Source: SZUA-254 sp031379665 | Lineage (GTDB): Bacteria > Bacteroidota > Ignavibacteria > UBA10030 > SZUA-254 | Assembly (NCBI GenBank): GCA_031379665.1 | Contig: JANNFI010000036.1 | Coordinates: 1-7,607, forward strand | Length of the DNA: 7,607 nt | Direction of reading: 5' to 3' | In this document: in pieces, positions 1 to 6,471 of the stretch | Layout of the letters: each line of letters opens with the position of its first letter | Position numbering within the stretch: position 1 is the stretch's first letter | Made by a program: the position numbers and the translations under genes | Notes under the pieces: generated by a model | What the model was told of the DNA's origin: nothing | What the model saw: the letters and a program-made list of their open reading frames with translations, nothing else | The model's database searches: none

Positions 1-1
1 C

Positions 2-1171
2 GGCCCGGGTACGACCTCACCGCACGGCGGTGAAATCATCAGGGATTCGCTCGGTCGGGCGACCGGAATTTTCGTGGAGCTCGCCCAGTCGATCATCGAA
101 AACGCCATCGCACCGGCGAGCAGAGAGTCCGACCAGAAGGCGCTCGACGCGGCCGTCAGGGAGTGTCTCTCGAAAGGCGTGACGACGTTTGTCGACGCCG
201 GGGCGGACCGGTCACAGGTTGCGCTTTACCGCGACAACGCCGACAGCGGCAGGCTCGCGATGAGGATCTGGTCGATGGTCGGAGGCCGCGACGACATCGC
301 CCGGGAGGAGCTCTTCGCGGGGCCCCCGGACCCCGGCTCGCCCGGGGGTTTCCTCGCCGTGAGGGCGATCAAGCTCTCGATGGACGGGGCCCTTGGCTCG
401 CGCAGCGCCTGGCTGATGGAGCCCTACTCCGACGACACGACGAGCCACGGTCACGAGACGCTCGACCCGGAACTCCTCTACCAGATTTCCAAAGAAGCGC
501 TCCTCAAGGGGTACCAGGTCTGCGTCCACGCGATCGGCGACCGCGCCAACCGCGAGACGCTCGACGCCTACGAACGGGCGTTCAGGGAGAACCCCGACGC
601 CGCGAAGGACGCACGCTTCCGCATCGAGCACGCACAGACACTCGATGAGAGCGACATCCCGCGGTTCGCCAGCCTCGGGGTGATCGCTTCGATGCAGGGG
701 ATCCACTGCACGTCGGACAGGCCCTGGGTCGGCACGAGGCTCGGCGAAGCCAGGATCGCCGAGGGCGCCTACGCCTGGAGGAAACTCCTGAACACCGGCG
801 CCGTCATCGTGAACGGCACCGACACCCCGGTGGAGGCGGTGGATCCGCTGAAATGTTTCTACGCTTCCGTGAGCCGACAACAGCCCGACGGAACCCCGCC
901 GGGGGGGTTCGATCCGGACCAGAAGATGACCCGCCTCGAGGCGCTCCGGTCGTACACGATCGACGCCGCGTACGGTATCTTTGCGGAGGAGGAACGGGGA
1001 TCACTCCGCCAGGGGAAGCTGGCCGACCTGGTCGTACTGTCGAAAGACATCCTGGCCGTCCCCGAGGCCGAGCTCCTCTCAACGGGCGTCGTGGCCACGA
1101 TGGTGAACGGAAAGTTCGTCTATCAGATGAAGCCGGGGACGCGAAGGCCGGGGCCGGCCGGGGAGAAATGA
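2..1171 (+). CDS. Amidohydrolase family 3 (YtcJ-like) metal-dependent hydrolase, 5'-truncated
   Basis: The reading frame is open from the left edge to a TGA at 1169-1171, so 389 residues are visible. Family members are usually about 530-560 residues, so roughly the first 150, including the first metal-binding His motif, lie outside the window. The first visible residues (GGEIIRDSLGRATGIF, nt 29-76) match the family's 'GG.I.RD..GRPTG' stretch, so the GTG at 74 is not the start. Motifs seen: KLSMDGALGSRS (Lys codon at 371), VHAIGDRAN (metal-ligand His at 527), RIEHAQ (His at 629) and NGTDTPVEAVDP (catalytic-type Asp at 821). The C-terminal GKLADLVVLSKDI begins the final beta-sandwich. Family members hydrolyse amide-type bonds such as N-substituted formamides; the substrate here cannot be read. 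I see no secretion signal because the N-terminus is missing. The gene overlaps hpnC by 4 nt, so it is probably co-transcribed with squalene synthesis genes, but any pathway link is inference. Confidence 0.9.
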   Translation, partial: GPGTTSPHGGEIIRDSLGRATGIFVELAQSIIENAIAPASRESDQKALDAAVRECLSKGVTTFVDAGADRSQVALYRDNADSGRLAMRIWSMVGGRDDIAREELFAGPPDPGSPGGFLAVRAIKLSMDGALGSRSAWLMEPYSDDTTSHGHETLDPELLYQISKEALLKGYQVCVHAIGDRANRETLDAYERAFRENPDAAKDARFRIEHAQTLDESDIPRFASLGVIASMQGIHCTSDRPWVGTRLGEARIAEGAYAWRKLLNTGAVIVNGTDTPVEAVDPLKCFYASVSRQQPDGTPPGGFDPDQKMTRLEALRSYTIDAAYGIFAEEERGSLRQGKLADLVVLSKDILAVPEAELLSTGVVATMVNGKFVYQMKPGTRRPGPAGEK

Positions 1172-2094
1172 ACCGGGCGCCTGCGGTCTCCGGTCTGGCA
1201 GCGGATGCGGCGTTTGAGCATTGCGCCCGCCTCACCTCAAACCATTACGAAAATTTTCCGGTCGCGTCGCTCTTCCTCCCTGAAGAAAAACGCCCCTATG
1301 TCCAGGCCATCTACGCCTTCAGCCGCTGCGCCGACGATTTTGCGGACGAAGGCGACCTGTCCCCCCAGGCCCGGCTCGACCTCCTCGACGACTGGGAACG
1401 CAAACTGGACCGCTCGTACGACGGCGAGGCCGATCATCCCGTCTTCATCGCGCTCGCCGAAACCGTGCGGGTCAACGAGATCCCGAGGCGATACCTTGCC
1501 GATCTGCTCTCCGCCTTCCGCCAGGACGTCGTGAAGAAGCGATACGCCGACCTGAGTGAACTCCTCGACTACTGCTCACGGTCGGCGAACCCCGTGGGAA
1601 GGATCGTGCTCCACCTCTTCGGCCACCGGGACGGCCTGCTCGACCCGCTCTCGGACGACATCTGCACGGGCCTCCAGCTCGCGAACTTCTGGCAGGACGT
1701 TGGGGTGGACCTCGCGAAGGACCGGTGCTACCTCCCCCTCGCGGAGATGGAGCGGTTCGGATATACCCCTGAGCAGTGGACGGGGCGGGTCGTGAACGAC
1801 CCTTTCCGCGCTTTAATGAAATCTCTGGTCGCGCTGACGAGGGAGAAATTCCGATCGGGGGTCCGTCTCCCCGAAGTGGCCGAGCGGGAGATCGCGCTCG
1901 AGCTCCGGCTCGTCTGGCTCGGGGGGATGGCGATCCTCGGCGGCGTCGAGCGATCGGGGTACGACCTCTACGCCTCGCGACCCACACTCGGAGTGCGGAG
2001 GAAGTTCGGGATCCTGCTTCGCGGCTTCTTCATGAAGGACCTGTCACGCTACGACGCGCCGAAGAGAAGCGCGAAATCGCAGGAGCTCCCGTGA
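1168..2094 (+). CDS. hpnC: Hydroxysqualene synthase HpnC
   Basis: HpnC is a cytosolic or membrane-associated trans-isoprenyl diphosphate synthase-fold enzyme that converts presqualene diphosphate to hydroxysqualene, the second step of the bacterial HpnCDE route. The 308-residue product has the family-typical length. Visible hallmarks are HYENFPVAS (26-34), the first Asp motif ADDFADEGD (55-63; D56, D57, D60), SANPVGRIVL (139-148) and the second Asp motif NFWQDVGVD (173-181; D177, D181) followed by YLP. NFWQDV and ENFPVAS separate HpnC from HpnD. The frame stays open upstream to 853, but that stretch overlaps the conserved amidohydrolase C-terminus. ATG 1168 gives the usual short leader, overlaps the upstream stop as ATGA, and has GGGGAG just 2 nt ahead. 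Translation is therefore likely coupled to the amidohydrolase. It is a paralogue of the next gene, hpnD. Confidence 0.95.
   Translation: MNRAPAVSGLAADAAFEHCARLTSNHYENFPVASLFLPEEKRPYVQAIYAFSRCADDFADEGDLSPQARLDLLDDWERKLDRSYDGEADHPVFIALAETVRVNEIPRRYLADLLSAFRQDVVKKRYADLSELLDYCSRSANPVGRIVLHLFGHRDGLLDPLSDDICTGLQLANFWQDVGVDLAKDRCYLPLAEMERFGYTPEQWTGRVVNDPFRALMKSLVALTREKFRSGVRLPEVAEREIALELRLVWLGGMAILGGVERSGYDLYASRPTLGVRRKFGILLRGFFMKDLSRYDAPKRSAKSQELP
2081..2085 (+). promoter_or_regulatory. Shine-Dalgarno AGGAG setting the GTG start of hpnD
   Basis: AGGAG lies 5 nt before GTG 2091, inside the last codons of hpnC. It supports this GTG over any in-frame start further upstream (the frame is open from 1776) and places hpnD in a GTGA overlap with the hpnC stop. 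Confidence 0.75.
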
Positions 2095-2942
2095 TCCTCA
2101 CAGCCGCCTCGTCAAATCCCCCGGTGAGGACGAGCTTCGCCTATTCCTTTCCTTTTCTGCCCGGCCCCAGGCGCCGCGCACTCGAGACGGTCTACGCATT
2201 CTGCCGGGCGTCCGACGACATCGTTGACGGGCCGGGGAGCGCCGAAGAAAAACGCTCCCGGCTCGACCGTTGGAAGAGGGATCTCTCGGGAGCCTTCTCG
2301 ATCGGCTCTGGCAGTTCTGGCGAACCGCTGCTCGCGGAACTCGCCGGGGTATCGGGTGAGTACGGCATCCCCGCGAGCCTCTTCCACGACCTCGTTCGCG
2401 GCGTGGAAATGGACCTCGGTCCTTCCCGGTACCGGTCGTTCGAGGAGCTCAGGAGCTACTGCCACCTCGTCGCCTCGACAGTCGGGCTGATGTGCCTCGA
2501 CATTTTCGGGCGCAGGAACGCAAGAACCGAAGAATACGCGCGGACGGTGGGCATCGCGCTCCAACTCACCAACATCATCAGGGACGTCGGCACCGACGCC
2601 GGGATGGGCCGGATCTATCTCCCGCTCGATGACCTCGACGCGTTCGGCTGTTCGGCCGGGGACATCCTGGCCCGCAGGGATTCCGATGGTTTCCGGCGCC
2701 TGGTGGCGTTCCAGACGGAACGCGCCGAGGGGTATTACAAAAAGGCCGGATCGCTCCTGGACGGTTCGGACCAGTCCGCGATGAGACCGGCACGGATCAT
2801 GGAGGAAATCTATCACCGGATCCTCCGGAAGATCGGCGACTCGGGGTACGACGTCCTCGGGCGTACCATCAGGCTCTCAAGGCCCGCCCAACTCGGCGTT
2901 GCCATCCGGTACGGTATCCTCGGAAAATTCTTCGCCGAATGA
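2091..2942 (+). CDS. hpnD: Presqualene diphosphate synthase HpnD
   Basis: HpnD condenses two farnesyl diphosphates head-to-head into presqualene diphosphate, the first step of the HpnCDE squalene route. The product has 283 residues, normal for the family. Seen in order: FAYSFPFLPGPRRRAL (16-31), YAFCRASDDIVD (35-46) with the first Asp motif D42/D43/D46, YRSFEELRSYCHLVASTVGL (114-133), and QLTNIIRDVGTDA (158-170) with the second Asp motif D165/D169, followed by GRIYLPLDDL. Both Mg-diphosphate motifs are intact. Many relatives carry Glu where this one has Thr168; that position is not an Asp ligand. The GTG start is chosen because it has AGGAG 5 nt upstream, overlaps the hpnC stop as GTGA, and begins shortly before the conserved fold. 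The 3' end overlaps hpnE as ATGA. HpnC versus HpnD is decided by LTNIIRDV and the 'SFAYSFPFLP' start. Confidence 0.95.
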   Translation: MILTAASSNPPVRTSFAYSFPFLPGPRRRALETVYAFCRASDDIVDGPGSAEEKRSRLDRWKRDLSGAFSIGSGSSGEPLLAELAGVSGEYGIPASLFHDLVRGVEMDLGPSRYRSFEELRSYCHLVASTVGLMCLDIFGRRNARTEEYARTVGIALQLTNIIRDVGTDAGMGRIYLPLDDLDAFGCSAGDILARRDSDGFRRLVAFQTERAEGYYKKAGSLLDGSDQSAMRPARIMEEIYHRILRKIGDSGYDVLGRTIRLSRPAQLGVAIRYGILGKFFAE

Positions 2943-4282
2943 CCTACGACGCCGTCATCATCGGCGGAGGGCTGAGCGGCCTGGCGGCAGCCGTGAAAAT
3001 CTCCCGGGGCGGAGGCACGGTCGCGCTCCTCGACCAGGCCCCGAGGCTGGGTGGCCGCTCTTATTCCTACCGCGATGACGCGACGGGGGAGACGGTCGAC
3101 AACGGTCAACACGTCCTGCTCGGGTCGTACCGTTCGTTGCTCCACTACCTCGGTACGATCGGCGCCGCGCACCACCTCAGGGCGGAGCCGTCGCTCACTC
3201 TGCCGTTCCACCACCCCGAACGCGGCTTCGCAACTTTCCGGATCGCGTCGCTTCCGGCCCCGCTCGATCTTACCGCGGGTGTCCTGAAATACCGTTTTCT
3301 GTCAATCCGGGAAAAAACTGACCTGCTCCGTGCCGGCAGATGGCTGAGCGCGTGGAGTCCGGCGAAGGCAAAGATGCTCGCCCCGCTGACGGTCGGATCG
3401 TGGCTGACGGCCATGGGGCAGGGCCGGAACTCACGCGACTGTTTCTGGGACCCGATCTCGGTCTCGGTGATGAACGAGCGCCCCGAAAGCGCGTCCGCGC
3501 TCCTCTTCGCCGGTGCGATGCGCAGGGCCTTCCTGGAGAAACGGGCCGACAGCAGGATGTTGATACCGACCGTCGGCCAGTCCGAGCTCTACGTCGCGGG
3601 CGCCGTTCGCCTCCTCGAATCGGGAGGGGGGTCGACGGTGAGGACGAGAGCTCCGATCGCCGCGATCGTCCGTCACTCCGGGCGCGCCGGTGGTGTCAGG
3701 TTGCGCGATGGGAGCGTCGTCAGAGGCCGAAACGTCATCTCATCGGTCCCGCCCTGGGCCCTCGGGGCCATCCTCCCCCCGGACGAACGGCTCGCCACGC
3801 TGGCAGCGGCTGCCGGGGCGATCAGGCCGTCACCGATCATATCGATCAACCTCTGGTTCGACCGGCCCTTCATGGAAGGGGAAGTGCTCGGGATCATCGG
3901 GAAGAATGTCCAGTGGGCCTTCAACCGGAGGGACATTCTCGGCGAAGGAGAAGGGAAGGGTGGCTGCGTCGCGTGCGTCATCAGCGCCGCGGGCGACCTC
4001 ATCGGCCGCCCGGCCGATGAGCTTTCACGGCTCGCCGTCGCGGACCTCCGCTCGGTGTTTCCTTCGGCGACCCGCGCCGCGCTGGTCCACTCGGTCGTGA
4101 TCAAGGAGCGGCGTGCGACCTTCTCACCGACTCCGGAAACCGAGGGGCTTCGTCCGGGGACAGTGACATCGCTCGAAGGACTGCTGCTGGCGGGGGACTG
4201 GACCGATACCGGGCTGCCCGCGACGATCGAAGGGGCCGTCGTCAGCGGATACGCCGCCGCGTCCCGCGTGCTGGAACACTGA
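2939..4282 (+). CDS. hpnE: Hydroxysqualene dehydroxylase HpnE (FAD-dependent, squalene-associated)
   Basis: HpnE is a flavoprotein of the amine oxidase/phytoene desaturase superfamily that reductively removes the hydroxyl of hydroxysqualene to give squalene, the last step of the pathway begun by the two preceding genes. The 447-residue product starts with a dinucleotide-binding Rossmann motif, VIIGGGLSGLAAA (6-18), followed by the acidic strand end LLDQAPRLGGR (30-40). Family marks follow: VDNGQHVLLGSY (53-64), FWDPISVSVMNERPESAS (169-186) and the C-terminal FAD-contact motif LLLAGDWTDTGLPATIEGAV (415-434). No signal peptide is seen; the N-terminus is the FAD-binding strand. ATG 2939 overlaps the hpnD stop as ATGA with only a weak SD, so translation probably depends on coupling. 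It ends 12 bp from a convergent gene on the other strand. Confidence 0.95.
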   Translation: MTYDAVIIGGGLSGLAAAVKISRGGGTVALLDQAPRLGGRSYSYRDDATGETVDNGQHVLLGSYRSLLHYLGTIGAAHHLRAEPSLTLPFHHPERGFATFRIASLPAPLDLTAGVLKYRFLSIREKTDLLRAGRWLSAWSPAKAKMLAPLTVGSWLTAMGQGRNSRDCFWDPISVSVMNERPESASALLFAGAMRRAFLEKRADSRMLIPTVGQSELYVAGAVRLLESGGGSTVRTRAPIAAIVRHSGRAGGVRLRDGSVVRGRNVISSVPPWALGAILPPDERLATLAAAAGAIRPSPIISINLWFDRPFMEGEVLGIIGKNVQWAFNRRDILGEGEGKGGCVACVISAAGDLIGRPADELSRLAVADLRSVFPSATRAALVHSVVIKERRATFSPTPETEGLRPGTVTSLEGLLLAGDWTDTGLPATIEGAVVSGYAAASRVLEH

Positions 4283-4298
4283 CGCCGGCTGCCGTCAG
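4279..4298. terminator. Short hairpin shared by two convergent stop codons
   Basis: CTGACG (4279-4284) and CGTCAG (4293-4298) form a perfect 6-bp stem with an 8-nt loop. The hpnE stop TGA (4280-4282) lies in the left arm and the stop of the - strand membrane gene (4297-4295) lies in the right arm. There is no T-run on either side, so it is not a classical intrinsic terminator. It may mark a bidirectional 3' end or be a coincidence of two TGA stops. Confidence 0.35.
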
Positions 4299-4912
4299 GC
4301 CTGGAATGCCGGGCCGAGAACCCACAGCACGCCGGCCTCGATGAGCCCGGTCGTCAGGAAGAGGACCGAGGCGATGGCCCACTTGTACCGGACGGCCTTG
4401 ACATCGTGTACGACGATGATCGAAAAGAAGAGGAGGAGGAGCGAGTAGAAACACATGATCACGGTCGGGATGGTCGGGTCGGCGAGGCCGATGAGCGAGA
4501 GGGAGATCGACTCATCGACCTGGACGGCGGTACGATTGTGGATCAGGTACTGGAGGAAGACGGTGACCGTCTCCGGTAGCCGCGCGGTGGCGTTGACGAA
4601 CGCCATCGACATCAGGAAGAGGTTCTTCGGGAAGCGGAGGAGGAGCGCGAAGGAGACGATCCCCAGGCCGAGCGTCCATAGTTGGCTCGCGAGCGCCGAC
4701 ATCGCGCATCCGTCCGGAGGCGTTTCGAGTGTCAGCAGTGAGAAGGCGGGACGCACGAGGGACGACCCTTCGTCGCAGAACGCCGCATCGCCATATCGGT
4801 GCGCGAGGTGGTGGGTCACGAGGGAGACGGCCACCGCGATGACGAACGATGGGATGCCCACCAGCAACACATGCCGGGTGGAGAGCCTGGGTTCATCCTG
4901 CAGCAGAGCCAT
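4295..4912 (-). CDS. Polytopic membrane protein of unknown function
   Basis: I do not recognise this 205-residue protein. It has about four to five hydrophobic spans: roughly 15-33, 74-92, a weaker one at 97-110, 147-169 (FYSLLLLFFSIIVV core) and 178-200. This predicts an inner-membrane protein with no cleavable signal peptide. At the end of the first span is a cluster HHLAH (34-38). A polar loop with C46 and C69 lies between the first two spans and could form a disulfide if exported, which is inference. It is not HExxH, so I do not call it a metallopeptidase. The ATG at 4912 has AGGA (plus-strand 4920-4923) 7 nt upstream. The gene converges on hpnE and diverges from tyrS, so it is a single-gene unit with its own promoter candidate. 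The opposite-strand open frame (4455-5027) is low-complexity Ser/Arg and is rejected. Confidence 0.8.
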   Translation of the reverse strand: MALLQDEPRLSTRHVLLVGIPSFVIAVAVSLVTHHLAHRYGDAAFCDEGSSLVRPAFSLLTLETPPDGCAMSALASQLWTLGLGIVSFALLLRFPKNLFLMSMAFVNATARLPETVTVFLQYLIHNRTAVQVDESISLSLIGLADPTIPTVIMCFYSLLLLFFSIIVVHDVKAVRYKWAIASVLFLTTGLIEAGVLWVLGPAFQA

Positions 4913-4949
4913 TTCCGCGTCCTGTGTCGTTTGCGTTCACGAGCGGCTC

Positions 4950-4978
4950 ATGGTACGCATTTCCCCCGTTATGCGCAA
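4950..4978 (-). promoter_or_regulatory. Candidate sigma70-type promoter for the membrane protein gene
   Basis: On the - strand TTGCGC (4978-4973) and TACCAT (4955-4950) are separated by exactly 17 bp. They match 3/6 and 4/6 of the -35 and -10 consensus. Transcription would start near 4943, leaving a leader of about 30 nt that contains the AGGA ribosome site before ATG 4912. Confidence 0.4.
4956..4975. repeat. Small dyad CGCAT-N10-ATGCG in the divergent spacer
   Basis: CGCAT (4956-4960) is repeated inverted as ATGCG (4971-4975). It sits in the spacer and -35 of the candidate - strand promoter, where a dimeric repressor could bind. Arms of 5 bp can occur by chance, so the operator role is speculative. 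Confidence 0.25.
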
Positions 4979-4986
4979 CCCGTTTC

Positions 4987-5015
4987 TTGCTTTTTCACGA
5001 CGAAGATGCTACTTT
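4987..5015 (+). promoter_or_regulatory. Candidate extended -10 promoter for tyrS
   Basis: TTGCTT (4987-4992) is followed after 17 bp by TACTTT (5010-5015), preceded by TG at 5007-5008, as in an extended -10. Consensus matches are only 3/6 each. The predicted start point is around 5022, practically at the tyrS ATG (5024), which would give a leaderless or near-leaderless transcript. The lack of a clear SD before tyrS fits this. Confidence 0.35.
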
Positions 5016-5023
5016 GAGCCGCG

Positions 5024-6313
5024 ATGAACAAACAACGATTTGCGGATTTTCTTCCGGAGCTTGAATGGAGGGGTTTCCTCCACAGCGCGACCCCGGGCGT
5101 GAAGGAACACCTTTCCTCGGGTCAGGTCACGGGCTACATTGGCTTCGACCCCACCGCGCCGAGCCTGCACGTCGGATCTCTCCTTCCGATCATGGGCCTC
5201 GTGCATTTGCAGCGCTGCGGCCACAGGCCGATCGCCATCGCCGGCGGGGGGACCGGGATGATCGGCGACCCCAGCGGAAAATCCCAGGAACGAAACCTTC
5301 TCGCTTCCGGGGAGATCGAACGGAACCTCGAAGGGATCCGATCCCAACTTTCCCATTTCCTCGACTTCTCAGGGACCACCAACCCGGCACTGATCGTGAA
5401 CAACGCCGATTGGCTCACGGACCTGCGTGTGATGGACTTCCTCCGCGATGTCGGGAAGTTCTTCTCCGTCAACGAGATGCTCGCCCGGGATTCGGTCAAA
5501 TCGAGGATTTCCAAGGAACAGGGGATTTCCTATACCGAATTCAGCTACTCCGTCCTGCAGTCGTACGATTATCTGGCGCTCTTCGACCGGCTCGGTTGCA
5601 CCCTGCAGATGGGAGGGAGCGACCAGTGGGGGAACATCGTTTCGGGCATCGACCTGATCAGGCGGATGCGGTCGCGCGACGTACACGGTATTGTTTACCC
5701 CCTCATCACGACATCGGCCGGCGCGAAGTTCGGGAAAACGGAGGCGGGGACCGTCTGGCTCGATCCGGGGCGGACATCCCCCTACCGGTTCTACCAGTTC
5801 TGGCTCAACACCGACGACAAGGACGTTGCGCAGTACCTGAAGTTCTTCACACTGCTCCCCGAGGAGGAGATCCGCGCTCTCGCGGACGCGCACGCGATCG
5901 ATCCCGGGAAGAGGGTGGCACACCGGAGCCTCGCCGCCGCCGTGACGGCCATGCTCCACGGAGATTCGGGACTTGCGCAGGCGAACCGGGCGTCGGAAAT
6001 ATTTTTCGGCGCGGAGATCGCCGGCGTCCCGGAAGAGGTCCTGCTCGAGATTTTTTCGGACGTCCCCTCCTGTGACCATCCCCGCGCCGCCCTGGAGTCG
6101 GGCACGCTCACGGTCGTGGACCTTCTCGTCGCCGCGGGCGTCTCCAGCTCGAAAGGCGATGCCCGCAGGGCAGTTGAAGGGGGAGGCATCTATCTCAACA
6201 ACGTGCGGGTCGGGTCTGCGTCAGGGACGGTCGGATCAGGCGCCGCGCTGCACGGAAATTTTCTCGTTTTGAGGAAGGGTAACAAGAATTATACGCTCGT
6301 CCGCCTGGTCTGA
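5024..6313 (+). CDS. tyrS: Tyrosine--tRNA ligase (TyrRS)
   Basis: A cytosolic class I aminoacyl-tRNA synthetase that activates tyrosine with ATP and charges tRNA-Tyr. The 429-residue length fits full-size bacterial TyrRS. Seen in order: Tyr/ATP site YIGFDPTAPSLHVGS (38-52) with HVGS as the HIGH-type signature; GGGTGMIGDPSGKSQERNLL (74-93); SYSVLQSYD (174-182), where Y175, Q179 and D182 line the tyrosine pocket; GGSDQWGNI (197-205); and KFGKT (235-239) as the KMSKS signature. Residues from about 363 to the end (VVDLLVAAGVSSSKGDARRA...GGIYLNN) form the C-terminal S4-like RNA-binding domain. All key residues are present, so it should be active. ATG 5024 is the only sensible start before the conserved N-terminus; upstream SD is poor. 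It is followed by an intrinsic terminator, so it is probably monocistronic. Confidence 0.97.
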   Translation: MNKQRFADFLPELEWRGFLHSATPGVKEHLSSGQVTGYIGFDPTAPSLHVGSLLPIMGLVHLQRCGHRPIAIAGGGTGMIGDPSGKSQERNLLASGEIERNLEGIRSQLSHFLDFSGTTNPALIVNNADWLTDLRVMDFLRDVGKFFSVNEMLARDSVKSRISKEQGISYTEFSYSVLQSYDYLALFDRLGCTLQMGGSDQWGNIVSGIDLIRRMRSRDVHGIVYPLITTSAGAKFGKTEAGTVWLDPGRTSPYRFYQFWLNTDDKDVAQYLKFFTLLPEEEIRALADAHAIDPGKRVAHRSLAAAVTAMLHGDSGLAQANRASEIFFGAEIAGVPEEVLLEIFSDVPSCDHPRAALESGTLTVVDLLVAAGVSSSKGDARRAVEGGGIYLNNVRVGSASGTVGSGAALHGNFLVLRKGNKNYTLVRLV

Positions 6314-6329
6314 CCGGAGGTCGTCCCGG

Positions 6330-6352
6330 CCCCGGTCACCCTCCGGGGTTTT
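6330..6352 (+). terminator. Intrinsic terminator after tyrS
   Basis: CCCCGG (6330-6335) pairs with CCGGGG (6343-6348) around a 7-nt loop, and TTTT (6349-6352) follows at once. An alternative longer hairpin pairs CCGGAGG (6314-6320) with CCTCCGG (6340-6346). Its position 17 nt after the tyrS stop fits Rho-independent termination, although the T-run is short. Confidence 0.7.
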
Positions 6353-6380
6353 CACTTCTGAGAACCCGCGTGATAATCCC

Positions 6381-6396
6381 TCTGATTCCCATCAGA
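6381..6396. repeat. Perfect 6-bp inverted repeat, TCTGAT-TCCC-ATCAGA
   Basis: TCTGAT (6381-6386) and ATCAGA (6391-6396) flank a 4-nt TCCC loop, followed by TTT. It lies between the tyrS terminator and the promoter-like element of the next gene, 27 bp before its -35. It could be an operator or a weak second terminator. Confidence 0.4.
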
Positions 6397-6423
6397 TTTC
6401 GCATCTCCGTTTTGGCACGGATA

Positions 6424-6455
6424 TTGAGGTTTATTCCCTCGGTGTAGTATACAAT
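6424..6455 (+). promoter_or_regulatory. Candidate promoter for the radical-SAM-like gene
   Basis: TTGAGG (6424-6429) serves as -35. The AT-rich run TATACAAT (6448-6455) offers a -10 either as TATACA at 18 bp or TACAAT at 20 bp spacing. This is a marked AT-rich patch in a GC-rich window. The start would fall near 6460, giving a leader of about 12 nt that still contains the SD. Confidence 0.45.
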
Positions 6456-6460
6456 CAAAC

Positions 6461-6465
6461 TGAGG
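6461..6465 (+). promoter_or_regulatory. Shine-Dalgarno TGAGG for ATG 6472
   Basis: TGAGG ends 6 nt before ATG 6472, which supports this start for the radical-SAM-like protein. Confidence 0.6.
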
Positions 6466-6471
6466 CCCATC

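Noticed and set aside
74..76. GTG at 74 as the start of the amidohydrolase
   Set aside because: The frame is open to the left edge and the upstream residues match the conserved GG-x-I-x-R-D motif, so the gene is truncated by the window.
853..1167. N-terminal extension of hpnC upstream of ATG 1168
   Set aside because: It lies over the conserved amidohydrolase C-terminus, is Arg/Gly/Pro-rich shadow sequence, and HpnC proteins begin near residue 1 of the 1168 start.
1776..2090. Start of hpnD at 1776
   Set aside because: The extension overlaps conserved hpnC coding sequence in another frame; GTG 2091 has a good SD and the normal HpnD length.
4295..4912. M50-like or other membrane metallopeptidase
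   Set aside because: HHLAH lacks the Glu of HExxH, and I see no second metal-binding motif such as NPxxxxD.
4455..5027. 190-residue + strand open frame across the membrane protein gene
   Set aside because: Ser/Arg-rich composition without motifs; it covers the divergent promoter region and runs into the tyrS start. The - strand frame has regular hydrophobic spans and an SD.
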